Shown here piece after piece: positions 48,150-56,611 of a DNA stretch of 64,000 nt. The notes below the pieces were generated by a model. The model did not search any database. It saw nothing but the letters and a program-made list of their open reading frames with translations, and had not been told where the DNA came from. The position numbers were made by a program, and so were the translations under genes. Position 1 is the stretch's first letter, and every line of letters begins with the position of its first letter. This DNA comes from Diaminobutyricibacter sp049994905 (lineage in GTDB: Bacteria > Actinomycetota > Actinomycetes > Actinomycetales > Microbacteriaceae). The stretch lies in assembly GCF_049994905.1 (NCBI RefSeq), contig NZ_CP188258.1, positions 1,798,001-1,862,000 of the forward strand. Reading direction: 5' to 3'.

Positions 48150-50228
48150 GTGGATATGAACGAGATGACCCACGCGACGCACGAATCCGCGCACGATCAT
48201 GCTGCCCACGGCGACCATGACCCGCACGCGGAACACGGGTCGCACGCCGACCATTCGGCCCACGACCCAGCTGTGTTCCGCCGCAAGTTCTGGGTGTCCC
48301 TGGCGCTGACGATCCCGACGCTCGTCTTCTCTCGCGGGCTCCAGGAGATCCTCGGAATCGACGGGCCTCGATTCCCCGGCAGCCAATACATTCCGGCGAT
48401 CTTCGGCGTCGCGATCTTCCTCTACGGCGGTATGGTCTTCCTTCGCGGGGCTGTGGCGGAACTCCGCGACCGGCAGCCGGGCATGATGACCCTGATCTCG
48501 CTCGCGATCGTCGTGGCGTTCGGCTACAGCCTGGCCGTGACTTTCGGACTGTCCGGAATGGACTTCTGGTGGGAGCTGGCGACGCTGATCACGATCATGC
48601 TGCTCGGGCACTGGATCGAGATGTCGGCCGTCATGGGTGCGCAGGACGCGCTCGGGCAGCTGGCCAAGCTACTGCCCGACGAAGCCGAACGCATGCTCGG
48701 CGGACCGGGCACCGAACGCCTCGAGACCGTGCCGGTTAGTGCACTCTCGATCGGCGACCTGGTGCGTGTTCGCCCGGGCTCCAGCGTGCCCGTCGACGGC
48801 GAGATCGTGGAGGGCGCATCCGACCTCGACGAATCGCTGCTGACGGGTGAGTCGAAGCCGGTGTCACGGTCGGCGGGCGAGAACGTGGTCGCGGGGAGCA
48901 TCTCCGGCAGCGGCTCGCTGGTGGTGCGCGTCACGAAACTCGGCGGCGACACGGCACTGGCGGGCATCATGCGCCTGGTCTCCGATGCCCAGGCGAGCAA
49001 GTCGAAGACGCAGGTGCTGGCCGACCGTGCTGCGGCATGGCTCTTCTACGTCGCGCTGGGGGCGGCATCCCTCACGCTCGTCGTCTGGACCATCCTCGCC
49101 CCGGGCGATCCGGCCTTCGTGCTCGAGCGCGTCGTCACTGTGCTCGTCATCGCCTGCCCGCACGCCCTCGGCCTGGCCATCCCGCTCGTCGCACAGATCT
49201 CGACGGTGCTGGGGGCACGGAACGGCCTGCTCATACGTGACAGGCACGCGATGGAGGATGCCCGCCTCATCGATGTCGTGCTGTTCGACAAGACCGGAAC
49301 GCTCACCGAAGGGCGCCAGGGTGTCGTCGCCGTGGTGGCCGCCGAAGGGGAGAGCGAAGACGATGTGCTGGCGCTCGCCGCGTCCGTCGAGGCTCCGGCC
49401 GAGCATCCGATCGGTCGTGCCATCGTCGCGGAAGCGCGCGACCGCGGCATTGCAGTCGTGCGCGCGGCAGCGTTCGAGGCTCTTGCCGGGCGAGGCGTCT
49501 CGGCGGTGGTCGACGGCGCGCCGGTGGTCGTGGCCGCCCCGCGCGTGCTCACCGAGCGCCGGCTCACCCCGACCGCCGAACTCGTCAATGCCGCCCTGGA
49601 TGCTGCCCGCGATGCCCGGACTGTGGTGTTCGTCCTTCGCGGTGACGAGGTCGTCGGGCTCATCGCCCTCGCCGACGTCGTGCGCCCGGAATCCGTGGAA
49701 GCCGTGAAAACCCTGCGCGCAAGGGGAGTTCGGGTAGCGATGCTGACCGGCGACTCGTGGGACGTGGGAAACGCCGTGGCGCGCCAGCTGGGGATCGACG
49801 AGGTCTTCGCCGAAGTGCTCCCCGGCGACAAGTCCGGCGCCGTGGCGCAGCTCCAGCGCGACGGATCCCGTGTGGCGATGGTCGGCGACGGGGTCAATGA
49901 CGCGCCTGCGCTGGCACAAGCGGATGTCGGCATCGCGATCGGTGCGGGGACGGATGTGGCGATCGAGTCCGCGGGGATCGTGCTCGCGTCGAGCGATCCG
50001 CGCGGGGTGGCGAAAGTCATCAGGCTTTCGCGGGCGACGTATCGCAAGATGCTGCAGAACCTCGCGTGGGCGACCGGCTACAACGTGATCGCGATCCCTC
50101 TCGCCGCCGGCGTCACGATCGGGCTCGGGTTCGTCGTATCGCCGGCCCTCGGCGCCGTGCTGATGTCAGGGTCGACCATCGTCGTCGCACTGAACGCCCA
50201 GCTGCTCCGCCGCACGAAGCTCGACTGA
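48150..50228 (+). CDS. copB: CopB-type copper-translocating P-type ATPase
   Basis: The 692-residue P1B ATPase has a His-rich N-terminus (HATHESAHDHAAHGDHDPHA within the first 40 residues) in place of CxxC domains. The transmembrane metal motif is IACPHALGLAIP, with CPH rather than CPC, which defines the CopB/P1B-3 group exporting Cu(I)/Cu(II) or Ag. The phosphorylation site is VVLFDKTGTLTEG near residue 378, and GDGVNDAPALAQADVG completes the ATP-binding hinge. GTG 48150, ATG 48156 or ATG 48165 could start it. It is preceded by a CsoR-like operator. Confidence 0.93.
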   Translation: MDMNEMTHATHESAHDHAAHGDHDPHAEHGSHADHSAHDPAVFRRKFWVSLALTIPTLVFSRGLQEILGIDGPRFPGSQYIPAIFGVAIFLYGGMVFLRGAVAELRDRQPGMMTLISLAIVVAFGYSLAVTFGLSGMDFWWELATLITIMLLGHWIEMSAVMGAQDALGQLAKLLPDEAERMLGGPGTERLETVPVSALSIGDLVRVRPGSSVPVDGEIVEGASDLDESLLTGESKPVSRSAGENVVAGSISGSGSLVVRVTKLGGDTALAGIMRLVSDAQASKSKTQVLADRAAAWLFYVALGAASLTLVVWTILAPGDPAFVLERVVTVLVIACPHALGLAIPLVAQISTVLGARNGLLIRDRHAMEDARLIDVVLFDKTGTLTEGRQGVVAVVAAEGESEDDVLALAASVEAPAEHPIGRAIVAEARDRGIAVVRAAAFEALAGRGVSAVVDGAPVVVAAPRVLTERRLTPTAELVNAALDAARDARTVVFVLRGDEVVGLIALADVVRPESVEAVKTLRARGVRVAMLTGDSWDVGNAVARQLGIDEVFAEVLPGDKSGAVAQLQRDGSRVAMVGDGVNDAPALAQADVGIAIGAGTDVAIESAGIVLASSDPRGVAKVIRLSRATYRKMLQNLAWATGYNVIAIPLAAGVTIGLGFVVSPALGAVLMSGSTIVVALNAQLLRRTKLD

Positions 50229-50301
50229 GCGCGGCGCGCCGAACGGATGGTCTACCGAGGCGTGAGGGCAACGGCGGCGCTGTCCGACATAATCGTGGAC
50301 T

Positions 50302-51204
50302 ATGGCCGTCCCACCCCTCACCGTCGTCGTGGCGATCAACCCGCAGGCGTCGTTCGGGAAGCGTCGCGAAGTCGGGCCGCGCGTCGTCGAACGGCTTCGC
50401 GAGGTCGGCCACACGGTCATCGCCCTGGCGGAACCGAATGTGGAATTGCTGCGCCGTGAGACCATCCGCGCGGTCGAGGCGGGCGCCGACGCGCTCGTCG
50501 TTGTGGGCGGTGACGGGATGGTCAGCCTCGGCACCAACATCGTGGCGCAGACCGACATCCCGCTCGGAATTGTTCCGAGCGGAACCGGCAACGACCTCGC
50601 TGCCGGGCTCGGCATCCGGATCGACGACACGGATGCCGCCACCGACCAGCTGATCGCAGCTCTCGGAAAGCCTCCGCGCATCATCGACGCCGGCCTCGTC
50701 AGGCACGGTGAGCTGTCGACCTGGTTCGCGAGCGTGCTCTCGGCCGGCTTCGACGCGATCGTCAACGAACGAGCGAACCTCATGACGCGGCCGCGTGGAC
50801 GTTCGCGCTACATCTTCGCCATGCTGCGCGAACTCGCGACGATGAAGCCGATCGAGTATGAGATCGAGGCGGATGGTGTCGTCTCGCGTCGGAGCGCGTT
50901 GCTCATCTCGGTCGCGAACAACGTCTCGCTCGGTGGCGGTATGCACATCGTCCCGCACGCGGAGCTCGACGACGGCTATCTCGACCTGTTCGTCGTGGCG
51001 CCCATGTCGCGGCTGGCCTTCCTGCGCGTTTTCCCGAAAGTATTCCAGGGCACGCATACGACGCTTCCCCAGGTCTCGTTCCAGCGGGTGCGCTCGGTGA
51101 AGCTCAGTGCGGATGGGGTGGTCGCCTACGCGGACGGCGAACGTGTCGGCGTGCTTCCCGTTGAAATCTCGCTGGTCCCGGCGTCGCTGCGCATGCTCGT
51201 CTGA
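50302..51204 (+). CDS. Diacylglycerol/lipid kinase (DagK family)
   Basis: The 300-residue soluble kinase phosphorylates diacylglycerol or a related lipid using ATP. Motifs are INPQASFGKRREVGPRVVER near the N-terminus, VVGGDGMVSLGTNIVA (GGDG site; Met where Thr is usual) near residues 66-81, and IVPSGTGNDLAAGLGI near 92. The C-terminal domain holds the KLSADGVVAYADGERVG motif. It stands alone between copB and tRNA-Glu. Confidence 0.9.
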   Translation: MAVPPLTVVVAINPQASFGKRREVGPRVVERLREVGHTVIALAEPNVELLRRETIRAVEAGADALVVVGGDGMVSLGTNIVAQTDIPLGIVPSGTGNDLAAGLGIRIDDTDAATDQLIAALGKPPRIIDAGLVRHGELSTWFASVLSAGFDAIVNERANLMTRPRGRSRYIFAMLRELATMKPIEYEIEADGVVSRRSALLISVANNVSLGGGMHIVPHAELDDGYLDLFVVAPMSRLAFLRVFPKVFQGTHTTLPQVSFQRVRSVKLSADGVVAYADGERVGVLPVEISLVPASLRMLV

Positions 51205-51281
51205 GCGCTCCCTGCCTTCCGGGGGGTCTCTCGGTTTGGTCGCCGCCCCGGGCGTATGGCATACTCGATGAGTTGCAAAGC

Positions 51282-51357
51282 GGCCCCATCGTTTAGCGGC
51301 CTAGGACGTCGCCCTCTCACGGCGGTAACGCGGGTTCAAATCCCGCTGGGGTCACCA
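51282..51357 (+). tRNA. tRNA-Glu (CTC anticodon)
   Basis: The acceptor stem GGCCCCA (51282-51288) pairs with TGGGGTC (51347-51353). The anticodon loop CCTCTCA contains CTC, the T-arm is GGGTTCAAATCCC, and an encoded CCA ends at 51357. The cloverleaf is complete. Confidence 0.95.
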
Positions 51358-51360
51358 ACA

Positions 51361-51393
51361 GCCCGGATACCAGTCAATCACTGGTGTCCGGGC
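51361..51393 (+). terminator. Terminator hairpin after tRNA-Glu
   Basis: GCCCGGATACCAGT (51361-51374) pairs with ACTGGTGTCCGGGC (51380-51393) with one T-G wobble and a five-base loop, followed by ATTTTCATTT. It is a good intrinsic terminator. Confidence 0.85.
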
Positions 51394-51536
51394 ATTTTCA
51401 TTTCGTCGTGGCCGAGTCAGTGAATCTGCTCCGTGGCAACACTTTGGCAGCGATCGCATCAGCGTCCGGGTCACCATCGAAGGCTCCTCAAAAGGTACTT
51501 TGCGTACACAATGTCCTTAAGCGCCAGTATTACCTC

Positions 51537-51788
51537 ATGGACACACTCACCAGCGAGGTCTCGGCGCGCGAGCTGCGCGGTCATCTAGCGGACGTGCTCG
51601 GACGCGCAATGTACGGCGGCGAGCGCGTTGGAGTAACGCGCAACGGAAAGCTCGCTGCCGTAGTGGTCAGCGAAGCACTCGAGGCATTTGAGATGGCCCA
51701 GGAGGTCGAGGCCTACCGCAACGCGAAGGCTGAAGACGACGGCGGCCGCGTGAGCTTGGACGAACTGCGTAGCGACCTCGATTCGTGA
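51537..51788 (+). CDS. Phd/YefM-family antitoxin
   Basis: The 83-residue protein starts MDTLTSEVSARELRGHLADV and shows the prevent-host-death fold: SARELRGHLADVLGRAMYGG, then RVGVTRNGKLAAVVVSEALE and an acidic, flexible C-terminus that would wrap the toxin. Its stop overlaps the GTG of the truncated toxin frame (GTGA). Because the toxin is broken, it is now an orphan antitoxin or regulator. Confidence 0.88.
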   Translation: MDTLTSEVSARELRGHLADVLGRAMYGGERVGVTRNGKLAAVVVSEALEAFEMAQEVEAYRNAKAEDDGGRVSLDELRSDLDS

Positions 51789-51907
51789 CATACAGGATCG
51801 ACTTCACGACGGCAGCTACACGGCAGATCAAGAAGCTTCCGCGCGCGGCCTGCGAACGCATCCTCCAGCTCGTCGAAAAACTGGGTGGTTTAAGCTCCGA
51901 CTCGTGA
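51785..51907 (+). pseudogene. Truncated RelE-family toxin
   Basis: Starting at GTG 51785, overlapping the antitoxin stop, the frame reads VTYRIDFTTAATRQIKKLPR and on to LQLVEKLGG, then stops at 51907. That is the N-terminal 35 or so residues of a RelE/ParE-type toxin (normally 85-95 residues). The C-terminal half with the catalytic residues is missing, and the SRPBCC gene begins at once, so a deletion has fused the two. Confidence 0.8.
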
Positions 51908-52368
51908 CCGACAGCATTCTGATGATCCAGATCAACGCAAGCCCGGAGCGTGTGTACGCAACCCTCGCGGATCTGAACGGCTACCGGGATTGGCTTTCCC
52001 GCTCGCGCACCACCGCCGAGCGGAACCAACCGGTCGGAACGGGTGCGAGCTACATCGACGCGAGCCTGATCGGTACTGCGCAAGGCGTAGTACTCCAGTG
52101 CGAGCCTGACCGACTCCTGGTCTTCCACCAGGCCGCCGCCCCCCGTCGGTCCGGAGGCAGCAGGATTGCGATCACCAGCCGATACGAGTTGATGCCGATC
52201 GACGGCGGAACTCGGGTTCTCCGAACCGGCACGATCCTAACCAGCGGGCTGATCACAGCAGCGCATGTCATGGTCGTCGCGGCCGTCAAATCCGAGAATC
52301 GTCGCACCCTACGAGCGCTCAAGGACTTTCTCGAGCGGTTGCCAGGGGACGTGCGCCAGATCGAGTAA
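51904..52368 (+). CDS. SRPBCC (START-like) family protein
   Basis: The 154-residue protein starts MTDSILMIQINASPERVYATL (GTG start) and has the polyketide-cyclase/SRPBCC pattern: INASPERVYATLADLNGYRDW at the N-terminus, an antiparallel sheet region (RIAITSRYELMPIDGGTRVL), and a C-terminal long helix (AAVKSENRRTLRALKDFLER). Such proteins bind hydrophobic ligands; the ligand is unknown. The gene start lies in the RelE deletion scar, so its original upstream context is lost. Confidence 0.78.
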   Translation: MTDSILMIQINASPERVYATLADLNGYRDWLSRSRTTAERNQPVGTGASYIDASLIGTAQGVVLQCEPDRLLVFHQAAAPRRSGGSRIAITSRYELMPIDGGTRVLRTGTILTSGLITAAHVMVVAAVKSENRRTLRALKDFLERLPGDVRQIE

Positions 52369-52424
52369 TCCCAGTGGGTTGCTCGGCTGACCTGGACCGA
52401 GGCGATCCGATAGGATCGAATTCG

Positions 52425-52560
52425 CGAAGGGGAGTATCCCGAACGGCCCGCCGAGGGCCCGCGCCGTGAACGTCATCACGGATCGTCCACACGATCCCGG
52501 GCACGGCGGCATCCGAACTGGTGGATGCGGGAGAGACTTTCGGGCCGTTTCCGGCACCCT
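52425..52560 (+). promoter_or_regulatory. Probable yybP-ykoY (manganese) riboswitch
   Basis: The leader of the TerC-family gene contains GGGGAGTAT (52429-52437), then paired segments, a GCATCC/GGATGC hairpin (about 52510-52528), and GGGAGAGACTTTCGG (52529-52543). GGGGAGUA and GAGACYUU are the conserved loop sequences of the yybP-ykoY Mn2+ riboswitch, and TerC proteins are among its commonest targets. Downstream GACTTTCGGG can pair with CCCTTCGAAAGG, which would expose or hide the ribosome-binding site. Assigned by eye; boundaries are approximate. Confidence 0.65.
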
Positions 52561-52574
52561 TCGAAAGGTTTTCC

Positions 52575-53621
52575 GTGGAGCTCGCTCTTCCCGCATGGTT
52601 CGAGATCGGATCAGCGATCGTGCTGGTCCTGATCCTGCTCGCCGATCTGCTGATCGTCGTCAAGCGCCCGCACATCCCGAGTCCGCGGGAGTCCACACTC
52701 TGGGTGGTCTTCTACATCGCGCTCGCGCTCGTGTTCGCTTTGCTGATGTACCTCATCGGCGACGCAGAGCACGCCGGGCAGTTCCTTGCCGGATGGCTGA
52801 CGGAGTACAGCCTGAGCATCGACAACCTGTTCGTGTTCGTGCTGATCATGTCGCGCTTCGCGGTGCCCAGGAAGAACCAGCAGGAAGTCCTGATGGTCGG
52901 CATCCTGATCGCGCTCGTGTTCCGCGGCGTCTTCATCGTTCTGGGCGCCCAGCTCATCGAGAGCTTCAGCTGGATTTTCTACTTCTTCGGCGCGTTCCTG
53001 CTCTACACGGCCGTCCACCAGGCGTTCAGCTCACACGAGGCCGACCGGGACGAGGAGAACGCCTTCGTCCGGTTCATGCGCAAGCGACTGAAGGTGTCGA
53101 ATCAGTACGAGGGGTTCAAACTGCGCACCACCGTGGGCGGCAGCCGCATGTTCACGCCGCTGATCATCGTCTTCCTTGCGCTGGGCACGACCGACCTGCT
53201 CTTCGCACTCGATTCGATCCCCGCGATCTTCGGCATCACGACGAGCCCGTTCATCGTGTTCGCAGCGAACGTGTTCGCGCTCATGGGGCTCCGTCAGCTC
53301 TACTTCCTGCTCGGCCATCTGCTCGACCGACTCGAATACCTCAAATACGGCATCGCGTTCATCCTCTTCTTCATCGGCCTGAAGCTCGTCTTCCACGCGC
53401 TCCACACGAACGAGGTGTCGTTCATCAACGGGGGACATCCAGTGGAATGGGCACCCGAGATCAGCACGTGGACTTCGCTCGCTGTCATCCTCATCTCAAT
53501 GGCTGTCGCTACGATTGCAAGCCTGGTGAAACTCCGTATCACCGGTGTCAGCGTCGCCGAAGCCATGCATGGCGACGACGCGGCCGATGAGACGGCTGAC
53601 GAGGAGAACACGGGTCGATGA
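52575..53621 (+). CDS. TerC-family integral membrane protein (probable Mn2+ exporter)
   Basis: The start is GTG 52575 (VELALPAWFEIGSAIV) after AAAGG, giving 348 residues with about seven to nine transmembrane helices. Typical TerC motifs with conserved acidic residues are EYSLSIDNLFVFVLI and TTDLLFALDSIPAIFGI. Relatives (Alx, YkoY, MeeF) export manganese, often to load secreted enzymes or avoid toxicity. A yybP-ykoY riboswitch in front supports that role here. Its end overlaps the phosphatase start by four bases. Confidence 0.88.
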   Translation: MELALPAWFEIGSAIVLVLILLADLLIVVKRPHIPSPRESTLWVVFYIALALVFALLMYLIGDAEHAGQFLAGWLTEYSLSIDNLFVFVLIMSRFAVPRKNQQEVLMVGILIALVFRGVFIVLGAQLIESFSWIFYFFGAFLLYTAVHQAFSSHEADRDEENAFVRFMRKRLKVSNQYEGFKLRTTVGGSRMFTPLIIVFLALGTTDLLFALDSIPAIFGITTSPFIVFAANVFALMGLRQLYFLLGHLLDRLEYLKYGIAFILFFIGLKLVFHALHTNEVSFINGGHPVEWAPEISTWTSLAVILISMAVATIASLVKLRITGVSVAEAMHGDDAADETADEENTGR

Positions 53622-54355
53622 CCGCCATCTCGCGCGTTTGGGCACGGACGGACGTCGGCCGAGTGCGCGCGCTCAACGAGGACTCCTTCATCGCGCGACC
53701 CCCACTCTTCCTCGTGGCGGACGGGCTGGGCGGGCATGCGCGCGGCGATGCGGCCAGCCAGGCGGCCATCCGCATCTTCGACGAGGCGTTCCCTGAGGGC
53801 GCGCCGGCGCATCCGGATGCCGTGCTCGCGGCGATCGCCGACGCGAACGCCGCAGTGCGCGCCCTTTCGCTCCCGGACGACATCGGCGCCGCGGTCGCCG
53901 GCACCACCCTGGTGGGTCTCGTCGAGGTCGTCACCGACAGTGGTCCCGCCTTGCTGGGGATCAACGTCGGCGATTCGCGGCTGTACGGCTGGGATGGCCG
54001 AACACTCGCGCAGCTGAGTGTCGACCACTCGGCGGTGCAGGAGCTGTTTGAGGCGGGGCTCATCACGGCATCGCAGATGGACTCGCATCCCGAGCGCAAC
54101 ATCATCACGCGCGCGCTCGGCGCGGAGGACGATGTCGACGCGGACACGTGGACCGTCCCGGCCTCAGACGGGCACACCTTCCTGGTCTGCTCCGATGGGC
54201 TGACCCGGGAACTGACAGACGATGAGATCGCCCGCATCCTCGCTGACGCGCTGGCCGACCCGTCGACCGACCCGGCCCGCGAACTCGTCGACGCCGCCGT
54301 CGCCGCAGGTGGGCGCGACAATGTAACGGTCATCGTCGTGGGTACGCAGGGCTGA
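53618..54355 (+). CDS. PP2C-type Ser/Thr protein phosphatase
   Basis: The 245-residue cytosolic phosphatase has the PP2C motifs RALNEDSFIARPP (residues 19-31), LVADGLGGHARGDAASQAAI near 32-51, NVGDSRLYGWDG, LVCSDGLTRELTDDEI, and AGGRDNVTVIVVG at the end, with the metal-binding Asp residues in place. It resembles PstP/Stp, which reverse Ser/Thr kinase action. It is coupled to the TerC gene (ATGA overlap), so expression probably follows the riboswitch. Confidence 0.92.
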   Translation: MTAISRVWARTDVGRVRALNEDSFIARPPLFLVADGLGGHARGDAASQAAIRIFDEAFPEGAPAHPDAVLAAIADANAAVRALSLPDDIGAAVAGTTLVGLVEVVTDSGPALLGINVGDSRLYGWDGRTLAQLSVDHSAVQELFEAGLITASQMDSHPERNIITRALGAEDDVDADTWTVPASDGHTFLVCSDGLTRELTDDEIARILADALADPSTDPARELVDAAVAAGGRDNVTVIVVGTQG

Positions 54356-54368
54356 GGCGGGCCGGTGA

Positions 54369-54374
54369 TAAACT
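54369..54374 (+). promoter_or_regulatory. -10 box of the leu leader/leuCD operon
   Basis: TAAACT at 54369-54374 lies six bases before the leader peptide GTG (54381), so the transcript probably begins at or next to that codon, making the leader peptide leaderless. No clear -35 box was identified. Confidence 0.55.
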
Positions 54375-54380
54375 GCCCAC

Positions 54381-54425
54381 GTGCTGTACGGTCTGCTTCT
54401 CCTTAGCTGCCGCGACGAGTCCTGA
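54381..54425 (+). CDS. leuL: leu leader peptide
   Basis: The 14-codon frame GTG to TGA encodes a peptide starting MLYGLLLLSC and ending RDES, with five Leu codons of which four are consecutive (CTG CTT CTC CTT). The last codons form the left arm of the hairpin at 54410-54447, so a ribosome stalled on the Leu codons would alter hairpin formation. This is the standard design of a leucine-responsive attenuator ahead of leuCD. Confidence 0.8.
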   Translation: MLYGLLLLSCRDES

Positions 54426-54447
54426 TCTGAGGCCTCACTCGTCGCGG
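54410..54447 (+). terminator. Attenuator hairpin of the leuCD leader
   Basis: CCGCGACGAGT (54410-54420) pairs perfectly with ACTCGTCGCGG (54437-54447) around a 16-base loop, followed by AGTTTGTCGTT. It overlaps the end of the leader peptide frame and ends 47 bases before leuC. The T-run is weak, so premature termination versus translation control is undecided. Confidence 0.7.
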
Positions 54448-54494
54448 AGTTTGTCGTTGGCTGACCACCAAGCAAGCAAGGAGCAATCGCAGAC

Positions 54495-56009
54495 ATGAGC
54501 AATATCGTCCAGACAAGCGCGACCGAAACGACGCGTACCCCCCTCACCCTCGCTGAGAAGGTGTGGCGCGACCACCGCGTGGTCAAGGGCGAAGACGGTT
54601 CGCCCGACCTGATCTACATCGACCTGCACCTGGTGCACGAAGTGACCAGCCCGCAGGCATTCGACGGACTGCGGATGGCGGGCAGGCCGGTGCGTCGCCC
54701 CGACCTCACGATCGCCACCGAAGACCACAACACGCCGACCATCGGCATCGACCGGCCCATCGCCGACCTGACGAGCCGCACCCAGATCGAGACACTCCGG
54801 CGCAACGCCGAGGAGTTCGGCATCCGCCTGCACTCGCTCGGCGACATCGAGCAGGGAATCGTGCACGTCGTCGGCCCGCAGCTCGGGCTGACCATGCCCG
54901 GCATCACCGTGGTCTGCGGTGACTCCCACACCTCGACCCACGGCGCATTCGGCGCGATGGCGTTCGGCATCGGCACCAGCGAGGTCGAGCACGTGATGGC
55001 GACCCAGACGCTGCCACTGAAGCCGTTCAAGACGATGGCGATCACGGTCGAGGGCGAGCTGCGCCCGGGAGTGACGGCCAAGGACATCATCCTTGCCGTC
55101 ATCGCGAAGATCGGCACCGGCGGCGGACAGGGCTACGTGCTCGAGTACCGCGGCAGCGCCATCCGCGCACTCTCCATGGAGGGGCGGATGACGATCTGCA
55201 ACATGTCGATCGAGGCCGGCGCACGCGCGGGCATGGTCGCGCCCGACCAGACGACCTTCGACTACCTGGAGGGCCGCCCGCATGCTCCGCACGGACAGGA
55301 CTGGGTCGACGCCCTCGAGTACTGGAAGACTCTCGCCACCGACGACGATGCGGTCTTCGACGCCGAGGTGTTCCTCGACGCGAACGAGCTCGAACCCTTT
55401 GTGACGTGGGGCACCAACCCGGGCCAGGGCGTTTCGCTGAGCGAGTCCGTTCCGGACCCGGCAGCGATCGCCGACCCGAACGAGCGTGCGGCCGCCGAGC
55501 GGGCGCTCGAATACATGGCTCTCGAGGCGGGCACGCCGATGAAGGCGATCCCGGTGGATGCCGTCTTCATGGGTTCCTGCACCAACAGCCGGATCGAAGA
55601 CCTGCGGGCCTTCGCTTCCGTGATCAAGGGTCACAAGAAGGCCGACGGTGTCCGCGTCATGGTCGTGCCGGGGAGCGCTCGCGTTCGCATCGAAGCCGAG
55701 GCGGAGGGAATCGACAAGATCGTCGAAGAGTTCGGCGCGGAATGGCGATTCGCCGGGTGCTCGATGTGCCTCGGAATGAACCCCGACCAGTTGGCGCCGG
55801 GCGAACGGTGCGCATCCACCTCGAACCGCAATTTCGAAGGCAGGCAGGGCAAGGGCGGACGTACGCACCTGGTGTCGCCGGTGGTCGCTGCGGCCACCGC
55901 GATCCGGGGAACCCTTTCCGGCCCGTGGGACCTCGAGGGTGACGAAGGTGGCGACTCGCCGCAGAATGGCTTCACGAATTCGCACGCAGGAGAGAAGGTG
56001 AACGCCTGA
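54495..56009 (+). CDS. leuC: 3-isopropylmalate dehydratase large subunit
   Basis: LeuC with LeuD isomerises 2-isopropylmalate to 3-isopropylmalate using a [4Fe-4S] cluster. The 504-residue protein has the aconitase-family motifs and the three cluster Cys: one in VFMGSCTNSRIEDL near residue 361 and two in GCSMCLGMNPDQL near residues 423-426. CAAGGAG precedes the ATG. It is expressed from the leu leader and joined to leuD by a one-base overlap (TGATG). Confidence 0.97.
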   Translation: MSNIVQTSATETTRTPLTLAEKVWRDHRVVKGEDGSPDLIYIDLHLVHEVTSPQAFDGLRMAGRPVRRPDLTIATEDHNTPTIGIDRPIADLTSRTQIETLRRNAEEFGIRLHSLGDIEQGIVHVVGPQLGLTMPGITVVCGDSHTSTHGAFGAMAFGIGTSEVEHVMATQTLPLKPFKTMAITVEGELRPGVTAKDIILAVIAKIGTGGGQGYVLEYRGSAIRALSMEGRMTICNMSIEAGARAGMVAPDQTTFDYLEGRPHAPHGQDWVDALEYWKTLATDDDAVFDAEVFLDANELEPFVTWGTNPGQGVSLSESVPDPAAIADPNERAAAERALEYMALEAGTPMKAIPVDAVFMGSCTNSRIEDLRAFASVIKGHKKADGVRVMVVPGSARVRIEAEAEGIDKIVEEFGAEWRFAGCSMCLGMNPDQLAPGERCASTSNRNFEGRQGKGGRTHLVSPVVAAATAIRGTLSGPWDLEGDEGGDSPQNGFTNSHAGEKVNA

Positions 56010-56611
56010 TGGACAAGATCTCGACCCTGACAGGTGTCGCTGTTCCGCTCAAGCGGTCGAACGTCGACACCGACCAGATCATCCCAGCCGTCTTCCTGAA
56101 ACGCGTCACGAAGACCGGCTTCGACGACGCGCTCTTCTACGCCTGGCGCCAGGACCCGGACTTCGTGCTCAACCAGGAGCCCTATCGCGCCGGCAAGATC
56201 CTCATCGCCGGGCAGGACTTCGGAACGGGTTCGTCGCGGGAACACGCCGTGTGGGCACTGCGGGACTATGGTTTCACCGCCGTGCTCAGCCCGCGCTTCG
56301 GGGACATCTTCCGCGGCAACTCGGGCAAGCAGGGACTGCTCACCGGGCAGATCACCGAAGCGGATGCCGAGCGACTGTGGGCGGCGATCGAAGCGAATCC
56401 GGGAATAGATGCCACCGTCGATCTGGTTGCCAAGACTGCGAGCATCAGTGACCTCACGGTTTCATTTGAGATCGATGATTACACTAGGTGGCGGTTGCTC
56501 GAAGGCCTGGACGACATAGGCCTGACCCTGCGTGACGAAGCGCACATCACAGAATTCGAAGCCCGCCGCGAGAGCTGGCGGCCCAAAACGTTACCGGTGA
56601 AAACGCAGTGA
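56009..56611 (+). CDS. leuD: 3-isopropylmalate dehydratase small subunit
   Basis: The 200-residue swivel-domain subunit has VPLKRSNVDTDQIIPAVFLK near the start and the GQDFGTGSSREHAVWALRDY substrate motif near residues 70-89. Its start overlaps leuC by one base and its stop overlaps murA (GTGA), so leuC, leuD and murA are translationally chained. This couples a cell-wall gene to leucine control. Confidence 0.97.
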   Translation: MDKISTLTGVAVPLKRSNVDTDQIIPAVFLKRVTKTGFDDALFYAWRQDPDFVLNQEPYRAGKILIAGQDFGTGSSREHAVWALRDYGFTAVLSPRFGDIFRGNSGKQGLLTGQITEADAERLWAAIEANPGIDATVDLVAKTASISDLTVSFEIDDYTRWRLLEGLDDIGLTLRDEAHITEFEARRESWRPKTLPVKTQ

